A DNA stretch of 7,969 bases, from the NCBI GenBank assembly GCA_036337765.1, contig JAYZDP010000144.1, positions 1-7,969 on the forward strand, written 5' to 3'. Numbering within the stretch: the first letter of the stretch is position 1; each line of letters begins with the position of its first letter. Source of the DNA: JAYZDP01 sp036337765. GTDB lineage: Bacteria > Acidobacteriota > Thermoanaerobaculia > Multivoradales > Multivoraceae. Under the pieces are notes generated by a model that saw only the letters and a list, made by a program, of their open reading frames with translations, searched no databases and was not told the DNA's origin. Shown here piece by piece: positions 1 through 6,410 of this stretch. Position numbers and translations under genes: made by a program.

Positions 1-685
1 CCAAGAGCGTCTGGGCCTCGCCGCGCGCCAGAGGTACGACCTCGTTGCGGTAGCTCTCGGCCTCGCGCACCAACCGGTTGCGGTCCTCGCGCGCACTGGC
101 GACGTCGTTGAAGGCTCCGCGGACCTCTCCGGGTGGAGTGACGGCCTCGAGGCTCACCGACAACACCGACACACCGGTCTGGAAGCGGTCGAAGATCTCC
201 TGCGACGCCGAGTGAACGCTCTGCTGCACCGCCACCTTGCCGGTGGTGAGAAGCTCGTCGACCCCCATGCCGGCGACCACCTCGAGGAGCGCGCTGCGAG
301 CCCCCCCGCGCAACAGGTCTTCGACGGCGGAGAAGCGGAGGAGGTAGTGCAAAGGCTCATGGATGGCGTACTGCATGACGACGCGGATGTGCACCACGTT
401 GCGGTCGCCGGTGAGCCAGCGTGCCTCGGTGGGGGAGGAGTCGCGCCCGAGCACCCGATCCGGAGCGCGGAATCCCAGCGTCAGCCGTTTCGCCTCACGC
501 ACCTTGAGCTTGTCGACCCGCCCGACCGGTGGGGGCCAGTTCCAGTGCAGGCCGGGGCCGGCGGGAAGCTGGTTCGCCCGTCCGAGCACACGCACCACGG
601 CCTGCTCGTCGGGGGCGACGAAGTACAGACCCCAGCCCATCCACATGCCGGCCAAGGCCAGGATGGCGACGCCGCGCGCCCTCAT
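1..685 (-). CDS. hflK: HflK-like SPFH/band 7 membrane protein, C-terminus beyond the window
   Basis: This is the third gene of the ATPase-SPFH operon; 228 codons are visible (bases 2-685) and it runs off the left edge. The ATG overlaps the upstream HflC-like stop as ATGA (682-685), and a GGGGAG stretch lies 4 bases upstream. A single membrane anchor at residues ~6-23 is followed by an SPFH domain. HflK hallmarks are the GPGLHWNWPPPV segment (43-54), the LTGDRNVVHIRVVMQYAI segment (91-108) and the start of the post-SPFH helix with EVVPLARGEAQ (215-225). HflK proteins form hetero-oligomeric cages with HflC on the outer face of the inner membrane and in E. coli modulate FtsH. Here the partners are more likely the two upstream SPFH proteins. 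Unlike the other two products it has no histidine-rich N-terminus. It could equally be called a generic SPFH protein; family membership is secure, orthology to E. coli HflK is not. Confidence 0.9.
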   Translation of the reverse strand, partial: MRARGVAILALAGMWMGWGLYFVAPDEQAVVRVLGRANQLPAGPGLHWNWPPPVGRVDKLKVREAKRLTLGFRAPDRVLGRDSSPTEARWLTGDRNVVHIRVVMQYAIHEPLHYLLRFSAVEDLLRGGARSALLEVVAGMGVDELLTTGKVAVQQSVHSASQEIFDRFQTGVSVLSVSLEAVTPPGEVRGAFNDVASAREDRNRLVREAESYRNEVVPLARGEAQTLL

Positions 686-1644
686 CCGGCTCCCCGGGAC
701 AGCAGCCTCAGCAGCTCCGAGTCGGCCGACAGGATGACCGTGGTCTGATCGTCGAGGATCAGCTCGTACGACTCGAGGGTACGCAGGAAGCGGTACAGAT
801 CGGGGTCACGGCGATAGGCCTCGCCGTAGATTCGAGCGGCCTCCGCGTCGCCTTCGCCGCGCAGGGCCTCGGCGTCGCGGTAGGCGGCGGCGAGCAGCAC
901 CTCGCGGTCGCGGTCGGCCTCGGCACGAATTGCCATGGCCTGCTCTTCGCCTTGGGCTCGATACTCCTTGGCGATGCGCTCGCGCTCGGCGCGCATGCGC
1001 GCGAAGACCGATTGCAGGTTCTGCTCAGGGAAGCTGAGTCGGGTCAGCTGCACCTCGAGGATCTCGACTCCGAGCTGGGAAGAGGTGATCGCGTCGGCCG
1101 TGCGGCGTACGTCCTCCGAGACCTCTGCGAGGCGCAGGGCCCTGCGCTCGGTCGAGACGAGCTGGCCGAGCTCGGTGCGTCCGAGGGCGGCCGCCAGCGA
1201 CGCCCACACCAGATCGTGCAGTCGCATCTCGGCCCCGGCGGTCTCGCCGATGGTCTCGAGGAAGCGCGCTGCGTCTGCGATGCGCCAGGCGACTGCCGTG
1301 TCGACAACGAGGTTCTTCTTGTCCTGAGTCAGGAATTCGGCGGGTGGTGGATCGTAGAGCAGGATCCGATTGTCGAAGCGCAGGCGGCTGTCGACCGGCA
1401 GCTTGAAGCGCAGGCCGGCGTCGTCCACCGTGCGCACCAGCTTTCCGAAACGCGTCACGATGGCGTGTTCGGTTTCTGGCACCACGAAGACAGATCGCAC
1501 GGCGGCTATCGCCAGCAGTGCCATCAGGGCGGCGCCTCGCCAGCCGCGCGTTCGGCGCGTGGGCGAGCTCCCCTCCGTCGCGTGCACGTGCTCGTGCGTG
1601 TGGCGATCGCCTGGCTCGCCGTGCTCGTGGGTGTGTGGTGTCAT
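682..1644 (-). CDS. hflC: HflC-like SPFH/band 7 protein with histidine-rich N-terminal tail
   Basis: A complete 320-residue protein, the second gene of the operon. A His-rich N-terminal segment (residues 4-21; His at 4, 6, 8, 15, 17, 19 and 21) precedes one membrane anchor (~36-55) and an SPFH domain (~56-210). The post-SPFH helix is strongly HflC-like: VFARMRAERERIAKEYRAQG (213-232), AIRAEADRDREVLLAAAYRD (238-257), GEGDAEAARIYGEAYRRDP (263-281), and a C-terminal TTVILSADSELLRLL (301-315). Classical HflC starts almost directly with its anchor, so the metal-binding-type tail is unusual and echoes the His-rich start of the upstream ATPase fusion. The start at 1644 overlaps the upstream stop (1641-1643) as ATGA and has a GAGGG site 6 bases upstream. 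It probably co-assembles with the HflK-like domains encoded on either side. That it belongs to the HflC family is clear; a role in metal handling is inferred from tail and context. Confidence 0.93.
   Translation of the reverse strand: MTPHTHEHGEPGDRHTHEHVHATEGSSPTRRTRGWRGAALMALLAIAAVRSVFVVPETEHAIVTRFGKLVRTVDDAGLRFKLPVDSRLRFDNRILLYDPPPAEFLTQDKKNLVVDTAVAWRIADAARFLETIGETAGAEMRLHDLVWASLAAALGRTELGQLVSTERRALRLAEVSEDVRRTADAITSSQLGVEILEVQLTRLSFPEQNLQSVFARMRAERERIAKEYRAQGEEQAMAIRAEADRDREVLLAAAYRDAEALRGEGDAEAARIYGEAYRRDPDLYRFLRTLESYELILDDQTTVILSADSELLRLLSRGAG
690..695 (-). promoter_or_regulatory. Shine-Dalgarno-like site for the HflK-like gene
   Basis: Reading on the minus strand, GGGGAG sits 4 bases before the ATG at 685, inside the 3' end of the HflC-like gene. 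It supports the ATGA-overlap start; the spacing is slightly short. Confidence 0.45.
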
Positions 1645-4600
1645 CGGTTGCCCTCGGATTGTGGAGGCACGTAAACGTCGAGGAGATCGGTGCCCGCCGC
1701 CTCGTCGACGAAGACGAAGCGCTTACGTCCTACTTCGGCGTCGGTGATCAACTTCGGCTTGCCCGCCAGTGTGCGCTCGAGCGACTGAACCCGGAGGCGG
1801 AAGCGGTGCAGATCGCGATCTCGTCCGTACTCGGTGGCGCGCAGCTCGAACCGGCGACGGTCGCCCTGACTCTCGTCGACGCGTCGCTTCTTGTAGGCCG
1901 AGGCCTCGAGCTCACGGCGTCGGGCCTCGCCGCGAGCCAGCGGCAGGCTCTCGAGTGCATAGCCCTCGGCCTGGTTGATCCGTGTCTCTCGCTCCTCCAG
2001 AGCGCTGGCGGCATCCCGAAACGCTTCGACGACGGCGAGCGGCGGATGTGCGTCCTGGATGGTAGCCGTCACCACTTCGACGCCAACTTCCAGCCGGTCG
2101 AGGGCATCCGCCAGGCTCTGGCGCCAGGCGCCCTCGATCTTGGCGCGCCGTACGGTCAGTACGTCGGCGAGCGAATGACCGGCGAGCAGGGTGCGTAGCG
2201 TTCTTTCGGCAGAGACTCTCACCAACGTGTCGGGATCAGCACTGTGGAACGCGAATTCGGCAGGGTCGGCGAGGCGGTAGTGGACGCGAGCGGCGAGCTC
2301 GACCAGGTTCTCATCGCCGGTCAACATCAGCCGCTCTAGCGGGGGTATCTCGCTGGCGGCCGGATGGGCCACGTTCCACTCGTAACTCAACGCCTCTGCA
2401 TCGGGTGCGGCGCGCGGCGTGCCGACCGCGACGGTTCGCAGTCGCTGCGGCTCCAGGCGCCGGAGCTGCTCGATGGGGCGGGGCCATCGCCAGTGGATTC
2501 CGGGCCCGAGCGCTCCGTCGACGTGCCTGCCGAAGCGCTGCACCAGACCGACCTCCTGCGGTTCCACCACTGTCAGGCCGCTGAGTCCCCACAGTGCGAG
2601 GGTCAGCGTCGGAGTCAGACGCAGGAGGCGAGGGGCCAAAGTGCGAAGGCGCCGCGGTGCGTCCATGAGCGCATGCTCGAGGCTGTGTGAGCCGAAGCTC
2701 CACGAGCGCTGTAGACCGCCCCAGTAGATCGCCAGGCGCCTCGAGGCGCGCGCCAGCCCGGGGATCCTCTGCCAGCCGGCGCCGGCACGCTCGGCCACGG
2801 CGCGCCCCTCGTAGAGCAGACGCATGCAGTTGAGAATCACCAGCAGCGAAGCTGCCTGGTGCACGATCGCCGCGGCCGCGGGTGGCAGCCAGCCGAAGGC
2901 TGCGAAGCCGACGGCGATGAAGTTGACGCCGAACGCGAAGACCAGGATGCTCGATCGGATCCTCGAGACGACGCGGCGCGAGTAGTGCAAGAGCGGCGCG
3001 AGGTAGTCCAGCCGGTCCGGTAGCAGTACGACCTGCGCCGCCTCGGCGCTGAGGTCGGCCGCCCCATGGCCGATCGCCACGCCAACCGTAGCCGCCGCCA
3101 GCGACGGCGCGTCGTTGATGCCGTCGCCGACCATGAGCACGCCACGATCGTCGCCGGCGAGCTCCGAGATTCGGTGCACCTTGTCTTCGGGTAGCAGCTC
3201 CGCCTCGACCTGCGTGATGCCGGCCCTCCGGCCGATGGTGCGGGCGGTCGGTTCGGTGTCTCCGGTGAGCATGACGATCGGCTCGATGCCGCTGCTGCGA
3301 AGGTCCGCGACCGCTGCCGCGGCCTCGTCGCGCAGCGGGTCGGCGAGGGCGAGGGTGCCGGCCAGCGCGTCGTCGACGACCACCGCGAGACGGGTCTCGC
3401 CGTTCCCTGACGTCGGCTGCAGGTCTTCCTCCACTGCTGCCAGATCGAGGTCGGGACAATCCAGCTCTTTGAGCAGCGCCGCGTTGCCGACCGCGATTCG
3501 GGTGGCTCCCAGCGACGCCGTGACTCCGCGCCCGGGTCGCAGTTCGAAGGCCTCGGGCTCTGAGAGGTCGAGCTCTCGGGCCCTGGCCTCGCTGACCAGC
3601 GCCTGGCCGAGGAGGTGCTCCGACTTGAGCTCGGCACTCGCGGCCAGCTCGAGCAGTCGGCGGTCGTCGTAGCCGGCGGCCGGGACGACAGCGGTGACAA
3701 CGGGCTTTCCCTGGGTCAGGGTGCCGGTCTTGTCCAGGGCGCAGGCCTGGATCCGCGACAGCGACTCGATGACGTCGCCGCCCTTGACCAGCACCCCCTC
3801 GCGAGCCAAACGGGCGATCGCCGACGCCATTGCGGCAGGAGTGGCCAGGACCAGAGCGCAGGGGCAGGCGACGATGAGGGCAGCGACCGTGCGCATCATC
3901 TCGCCGGTAACGAAGTAGATGCCGCCGGCCGCCAAGAGTACGGCTGGCAGGAAGAAGCGCGCCAGACGATCCGCCGTGCGCACCACACGGGCGCGTCGCG
4001 CCTGGGCGTCCTCGATGAGCCCGGCGATGCGAGCGACCGTGGTATCGCCGCCGGTGCACTCGGAGCGGATGTCCAGCACGCCAAGCTCGTTGAGGCTGCC
4101 GCTCCAGACCGAGTCGCCGACGCCGAGCGAAGCCGGCAACGGCTCGCCCGTGATGCTCGACTGATCGACCGAGGACTCGCCGCTGACGATCGTGCCGTCG
4201 ACGGGAACGCGCTCGCCCGCCAGCACGCGCACCAGGTCGCCAACCTGGACATCGGACAGGGCTATCCGTTGCTCGCGGCCGTCCCGCATGACCCGGGCTT
4301 CGTCGGGCTGGCTGGCGACGAAACCGGCGATGGCCCCCTTGGCTCGGTCGACCGTCCAGTGCTCGAGCCCTTCGCCGATGAGCATGATGAACATCACCTC
4401 GGCGGCGGCGAAGTACTCGCCGATGGCGACTGCGGCGCCGGCGGCGATGGCAATCGTGACGTGTGACGAGAGGTGCCCACCCAACAGATCGAGGATCGCG
4501 TGGCGCAGGAGTGGATAGCCCGCCACGACGGTGAGGATCAGGGCCAGGTCGAAGCCGGCTACGGTCTCGACGACGCCCAACAGATAGAGCAGGAGCAGCA

Positions 4601-4691
4601 GTCCGACCGCCGCACAGAGCGTGATGTAGCCGACTCGTTGCAGCAGCCCGTGGCTGTGCGAGTGGCCGTTGTCGTGAAAATGCGCGCCCAT
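1641..4691 (-). CDS. P1B-type heavy-metal ATPase fused to an HflK-like SPFH domain
   Basis: One uninterrupted 1016-residue frame joins two complete modules. Residues 1-~640 are a P1B ATPase that moves soft or transition metal ions across the membrane using ATP. They comprise a His-rich start (His 4, 6, 10, 12, 14), eight predicted membrane segments (~20-43, 47-66, 76-92, 93-107, 246-262, 266-290, 580-600, 604-625), TGE in the actuator domain (181-183), CPC in the metal-path helix (276-278), DKTGT with phosphorylated Asp320, SEHL in place of SEHP (357-360), GxG of the nucleotide domain (387-389), TGD (476-478) and GDGINDAP (522-529). No N-terminal CxxC metal-binding domain is present. After a basic linker (~640-690) comes an extra membrane anchor (~691-707), an SPFH domain (~708-895, with GPGIHWRWPRPI and LTGDENLVELAARVHYRL) and a long charged helix (~895-975). 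Metal specificity is unassigned: CPC with HQAAS in the last helix fits no standard class. No clear ribosome-binding site precedes the ATG; an internal Met676 (base 2666) also lacks one. Confidence 0.94.
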   Translation of the reverse strand: MGAHFHDNGHSHSHGLLQRVGYITLCAAVGLLLLLYLLGVVETVAGFDLALILTVVAGYPLLRHAILDLLGGHLSSHVTIAIAAGAAVAIGEYFAAAEVMFIMLIGEGLEHWTVDRAKGAIAGFVASQPDEARVMRDGREQRIALSDVQVGDLVRVLAGERVPVDGTIVSGESSVDQSSITGEPLPASLGVGDSVWSGSLNELGVLDIRSECTGGDTTVARIAGLIEDAQARRARVVRTADRLARFFLPAVLLAAGGIYFVTGEMMRTVAALIVACPCALVLATPAAMASAIARLAREGVLVKGGDVIESLSRIQACALDKTGTLTQGKPVVTAVVPAAGYDDRRLLELAASAELKSEHLLGQALVSEARARELDLSEPEAFELRPGRGVTASLGATRIAVGNAALLKELDCPDLDLAAVEEDLQPTSGNGETRLAVVVDDALAGTLALADPLRDEAAAAVADLRSSGIEPIVMLTGDTEPTARTIGRRAGITQVEAELLPEDKVHRISELAGDDRGVLMVGDGINDAPSLAAATVGVAIGHGAADLSAEAAQVVLLPDRLDYLAPLLHYSRRVVSRIRSSILVFAFGVNFIAVGFAAFGWLPPAAAAIVHQAASLLVILNCMRLLYEGRAVAERAGAGWQRIPGLARASRRLAIYWGGLQRSWSFGSHSLEHALMDAPRRLRTLAPRLLRLTPTLTLALWGLSGLTVVEPQEVGLVQRFGRHVDGALGPGIHWRWPRPIEQLRRLEPQRLRTVAVGTPRAAPDAEALSYEWNVAHPAASEIPPLERLMLTGDENLVELAARVHYRLADPAEFAFHSADPDTLVRVSAERTLRTLLAGHSLADVLTVRRAKIEGAWRQSLADALDRLEVGVEVVTATIQDAHPPLAVVEAFRDAASALEERETRINQAEGYALESLPLARGEARRRELEASAYKKRRVDESQGDRRRFELRATEYGRDRDLHRFRLRVQSLERTLAGKPKLITDAEVGRKRFVFVDEAAGTDLLDVYVPPQSEGNR
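1651..1655 (-). promoter_or_regulatory. Shine-Dalgarno site for the HflC-like gene
   Basis: GAGGG on the minus strand lies 6 bases before the ATG at 1644, within the last codons of the ATPase-SPFH fusion. It supports the choice of the overlapping start and translational coupling. Confidence 0.55.
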
Positions 4692-4919
4692 CTGCGGAAG
4701 TGACGATGCTACAGGAGTGCTAGGAATGTCGTCAGGGGAGGTTCGTCGGAGTTGAGTCGAGCGCTCAGAGCACTTCTGGGCCTGCGCGGCAGTTCCGGAG
4801 AAGCTGCCTCAGCGCGCACGGCGAGACGGCTCCCGGGAGGGACCCCAAGCTAGTTGGGCCGAGGTAGGAGAGCCGAGCATCCATGCCATGCGGTTCAAGA
4901 ATGACCTGCCGCGGCCCCA
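4692..4919. other. Gap between the phosphotransferase gene and the ATPase operon
   Basis: 228 bases without a convincing gene. Both flanking genes read on the minus strand, so this should contain the 3' end signals of the phosphotransferase mRNA and/or the promoter of the ATPase operon. I see a 10-base palindrome CTCCCGGGAG (4830-4839) and next to it a 5-bp stem CCCAA/TTGGG with a 5-base loop (4844-4858). Neither has a following T-run on the minus strand, so I do not call a terminator. No good -35/-10 pair or recognisable metal-regulator operator was found by eye. Confidence 0.5.
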
Positions 4920-6335
4920 CTAGCGCTCCACGGCTTGGCGAAAGCCGGAGTAGCGGGGCTGATCGATCGCTGCCTGGTTGACCACCGTCGTCCGCAGATG
5001 CTCTACCAGGGCGGGCTCCTCGAGCGGCATGGTGCCGTCGCGTAGGGCGCCTACCAGTAGCCAACGAAGATCCTCCAGCTCGCCCGACGACCCGAGAAGG
5101 GCGCGCAGACGCTCGCCCTCGCGACGGCGATGCCCGTGCCCCAAGGTGAAATCGCGGTCGACGATGTCGAGCGAGTTGGCGGCGACCCGGGCCAGAAAGT
5201 TGACGCGGCCCGCGGTGGCCTCCATCACTTCCTCGCGGAGGAAGTCGCGCACGCTGACGATCAGCTCGTCGATTCGCGGCAGGTCGTCGCCCGAGGCGTC
5301 GGTCGCTTCGACCAGTTCGACAGGGCCGGGGATGAGCAGATTGACGCAGTCGACCTGGCATTCGGAGCTACGACGGCCGATCGCCGGACGCTCGACCGAA
5401 GGATCCGGTCCGGTGCGGTAGGCCTGGGCCATTCCGAGGCAGCCGACCGCCCACCAGAAGGAACCGAAGACCTCCCAGTAGTGCACCCTCTTTGGATCGA
5501 CCGTCACGCCCGATACGCTCTCGTAGCCGGCGAAGAGGTCCTCGTAGCGGCCGAAGCCCCCGACCGGCAGGTCACTGCGCCCGAATCGCCAGGAGTTGGT
5601 GCAGATCCAGCCGAGGTCGCGCATCGGATCGCCGATGTGCGCCGTCTCCCAGTCGAGCACCGCGGCCACGCCCTCGGGAGTGACCATCAGGTTGCCGTTG
5701 CGAAAGTCGTTGTGGACGAGACTCATGTGAGAGTCGGCAGGGAGGTTCTCCAGCAGCCAGCGTCCTGCGAAGTCGATCATCGGCTGTGGTGTCTCGAAGG
5801 CCCTGTAGTTGTCCCAGGTTCGCTCGATGAACTCGCTCGGGGTTCGTCGCTCAAGCAGGGCGTCGAGGCCGGTGCTCTCGACGTCGATGGCGTGGATGCG
5901 GGCCAGGATCTCGCCGCACTGAAAGGCGAGAAGCGGTCGGACGGACTCGAGCTCGGGCGATCGGACGATGCGCGCCCCGAGCGTCTCGCCGTCGAGCCAC
6001 TCCATCAAGAAGCCGTCACCGATGCCGTCTTGGGACTCGAGCACACGGTGGATGCGCGGCTCGGGCACGCCGGCCTCGCGCGCCACGTCGAAGAGCCGAG
6101 CCTCGGTCGCCAGCCCCGGGCGCCCGGGCGCCGCCGTGTCGTAGCCGCCTCCCGCGGCGCGGCGCAGAGCCAGCTGCTCCTCTCCCCGATCGGTCTCGAC
6201 GACCACGCGATAGGTCTCCTGGCTGGCGCCGCCGGAAAGACGCTCGGCCGACGTCAGCCCTCGAAAGCCTTCGACGGCACTGGCCAGCACCTCGTTCAGC
6301 TTGTCCTCGAACCCCACCATGGTCTCGAGGCGCAT
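4920..6335 (-). CDS. ACAD10-like aminoglycoside-phosphotransferase-fold kinase with C-terminal DUF6285-type domain
   Basis: 471 residues from the chosen ATG. Residues ~1-335 form an APH/choline-kinase fold of the type found in ACAD10/ACAD11 proteins. LSGGAS (33-38) is the nucleotide loop and LALRR (55-59) the following strand. HNDFRNGN (208-215) carries catalytic Asp210 and Asn215. VLDWETAHIGDPMRDLGW (226-243) carries metal-binding Asp228. Human ACAD10/11 kinase domains phosphorylate 4-hydroxyacyl-CoAs; the substrate here is unknown. Residues ~353-463 resemble DUF6285, with VRDFLREEV and RVNFLARVAANSLDIVDRDF (377-396). In many bacteria this domain is a separate small gene next to such kinases, so the fusion supports joint function. 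The frame is open back to an ATG at 6491, but that would overlap the divergent FGE gene and adds residues without family similarity. ATG 6335 or ATG 6320 is more likely; neither has a strong ribosome-binding site. It probably acts in the cytosol on acyl-CoA metabolism, not antibiotic resistance. Confidence 0.87.
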   Translation of the reverse strand: MRLETMVGFEDKLNEVLASAVEGFRGLTSAERLSGGASQETYRVVVETDRGEEQLALRRAAGGGYDTAAPGRPGLATEARLFDVAREAGVPEPRIHRVLESQDGIGDGFLMEWLDGETLGARIVRSPELESVRPLLAFQCGEILARIHAIDVESTGLDALLERRTPSEFIERTWDNYRAFETPQPMIDFAGRWLLENLPADSHMSLVHNDFRNGNLMVTPEGVAAVLDWETAHIGDPMRDLGWICTNSWRFGRSDLPVGGFGRYEDLFAGYESVSGVTVDPKRVHYWEVFGSFWWAVGCLGMAQAYRTGPDPSVERPAIGRRSSECQVDCVNLLIPGPVELVEATDASGDDLPRIDELIVSVRDFLREEVMEATAGRVNFLARVAANSLDIVDRDFTLGHGHRRREGERLRALLGSSGELEDLRWLLVGALRDGTMPLEEPALVEHLRTTVVNQAAIDQPRYSGFRQAVER

Positions 6336-6410
6336 GGTAGCCCGGTCGGGAAGGGCGTGGGTGCGCTGCTGTACAGTTGGCGCAAACGTGAGAGGAGGAC
6401 CCGCCCGCCG
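6336..6410. promoter_or_regulatory. Divergent intergenic region between the phosphotransferase and FGE genes
   Basis: 75 bases separate the two divergent starts, so at least one promoter for each direction should lie here or just inside the neighbouring gene. The perfect 8-base palindrome CTGTACAG (6369-6376) lies near the middle. On the plus strand TACAGT (6372-6377) is a weak -10-like match with no -35 partner, so I do not call a specific promoter. Confidence 0.4.
6393..6398 (+). promoter_or_regulatory. Shine-Dalgarno site for the FGE gene
   Basis: AGGAGG lies 12 bases before the ATG at 6411. It fixes the start of the FGE gene, whose reading frame remains open far upstream through the antisense of the phosphotransferase. 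Confidence 0.7.

Noticed and set aside
529..1674. 381-codon plus-strand frame across the HflK-like/HflC-like genes
   Set aside because: Antisense to two genes with clear SPFH signatures; no recognisable domain.
2311..4059. 582-codon minus-strand frame inside the ATPase gene
   Set aside because: Arg/Gly-rich composition with no domain; it is an out-of-frame shadow of the ATPase-SPFH fusion.
4830..4858. Possible terminator after the phosphotransferase gene
   Set aside because: The palindrome CTCCCGGGAG and the CCCAA/TTGGG stem are short and have no following T-run on the minus strand.
4765..5361. 198-codon minus-strand frame running past the phosphotransferase stop
   Set aside because: Arg/Pro/Gly-rich shadow in another frame of the phosphotransferase; the part beyond 4920 shows no similarity.
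4920..6335. Aminoglycoside resistance kinase
   Set aside because: The fold is shared, but the LDWETAHIGDP context and the C-terminal DUF6285-type domain match ACAD10-like acyl-CoA-related kinases instead.
5130..6410. Open plus-strand frame of 427 codons continuous with the FGE frame
   Set aside because: It is antisense to the phosphotransferase gene, shows no family similarity, and the FGE has its own ATG with AGGAGG at 6393-6398 and a typical CCTP N-terminus. High GC keeps antisense frames open.
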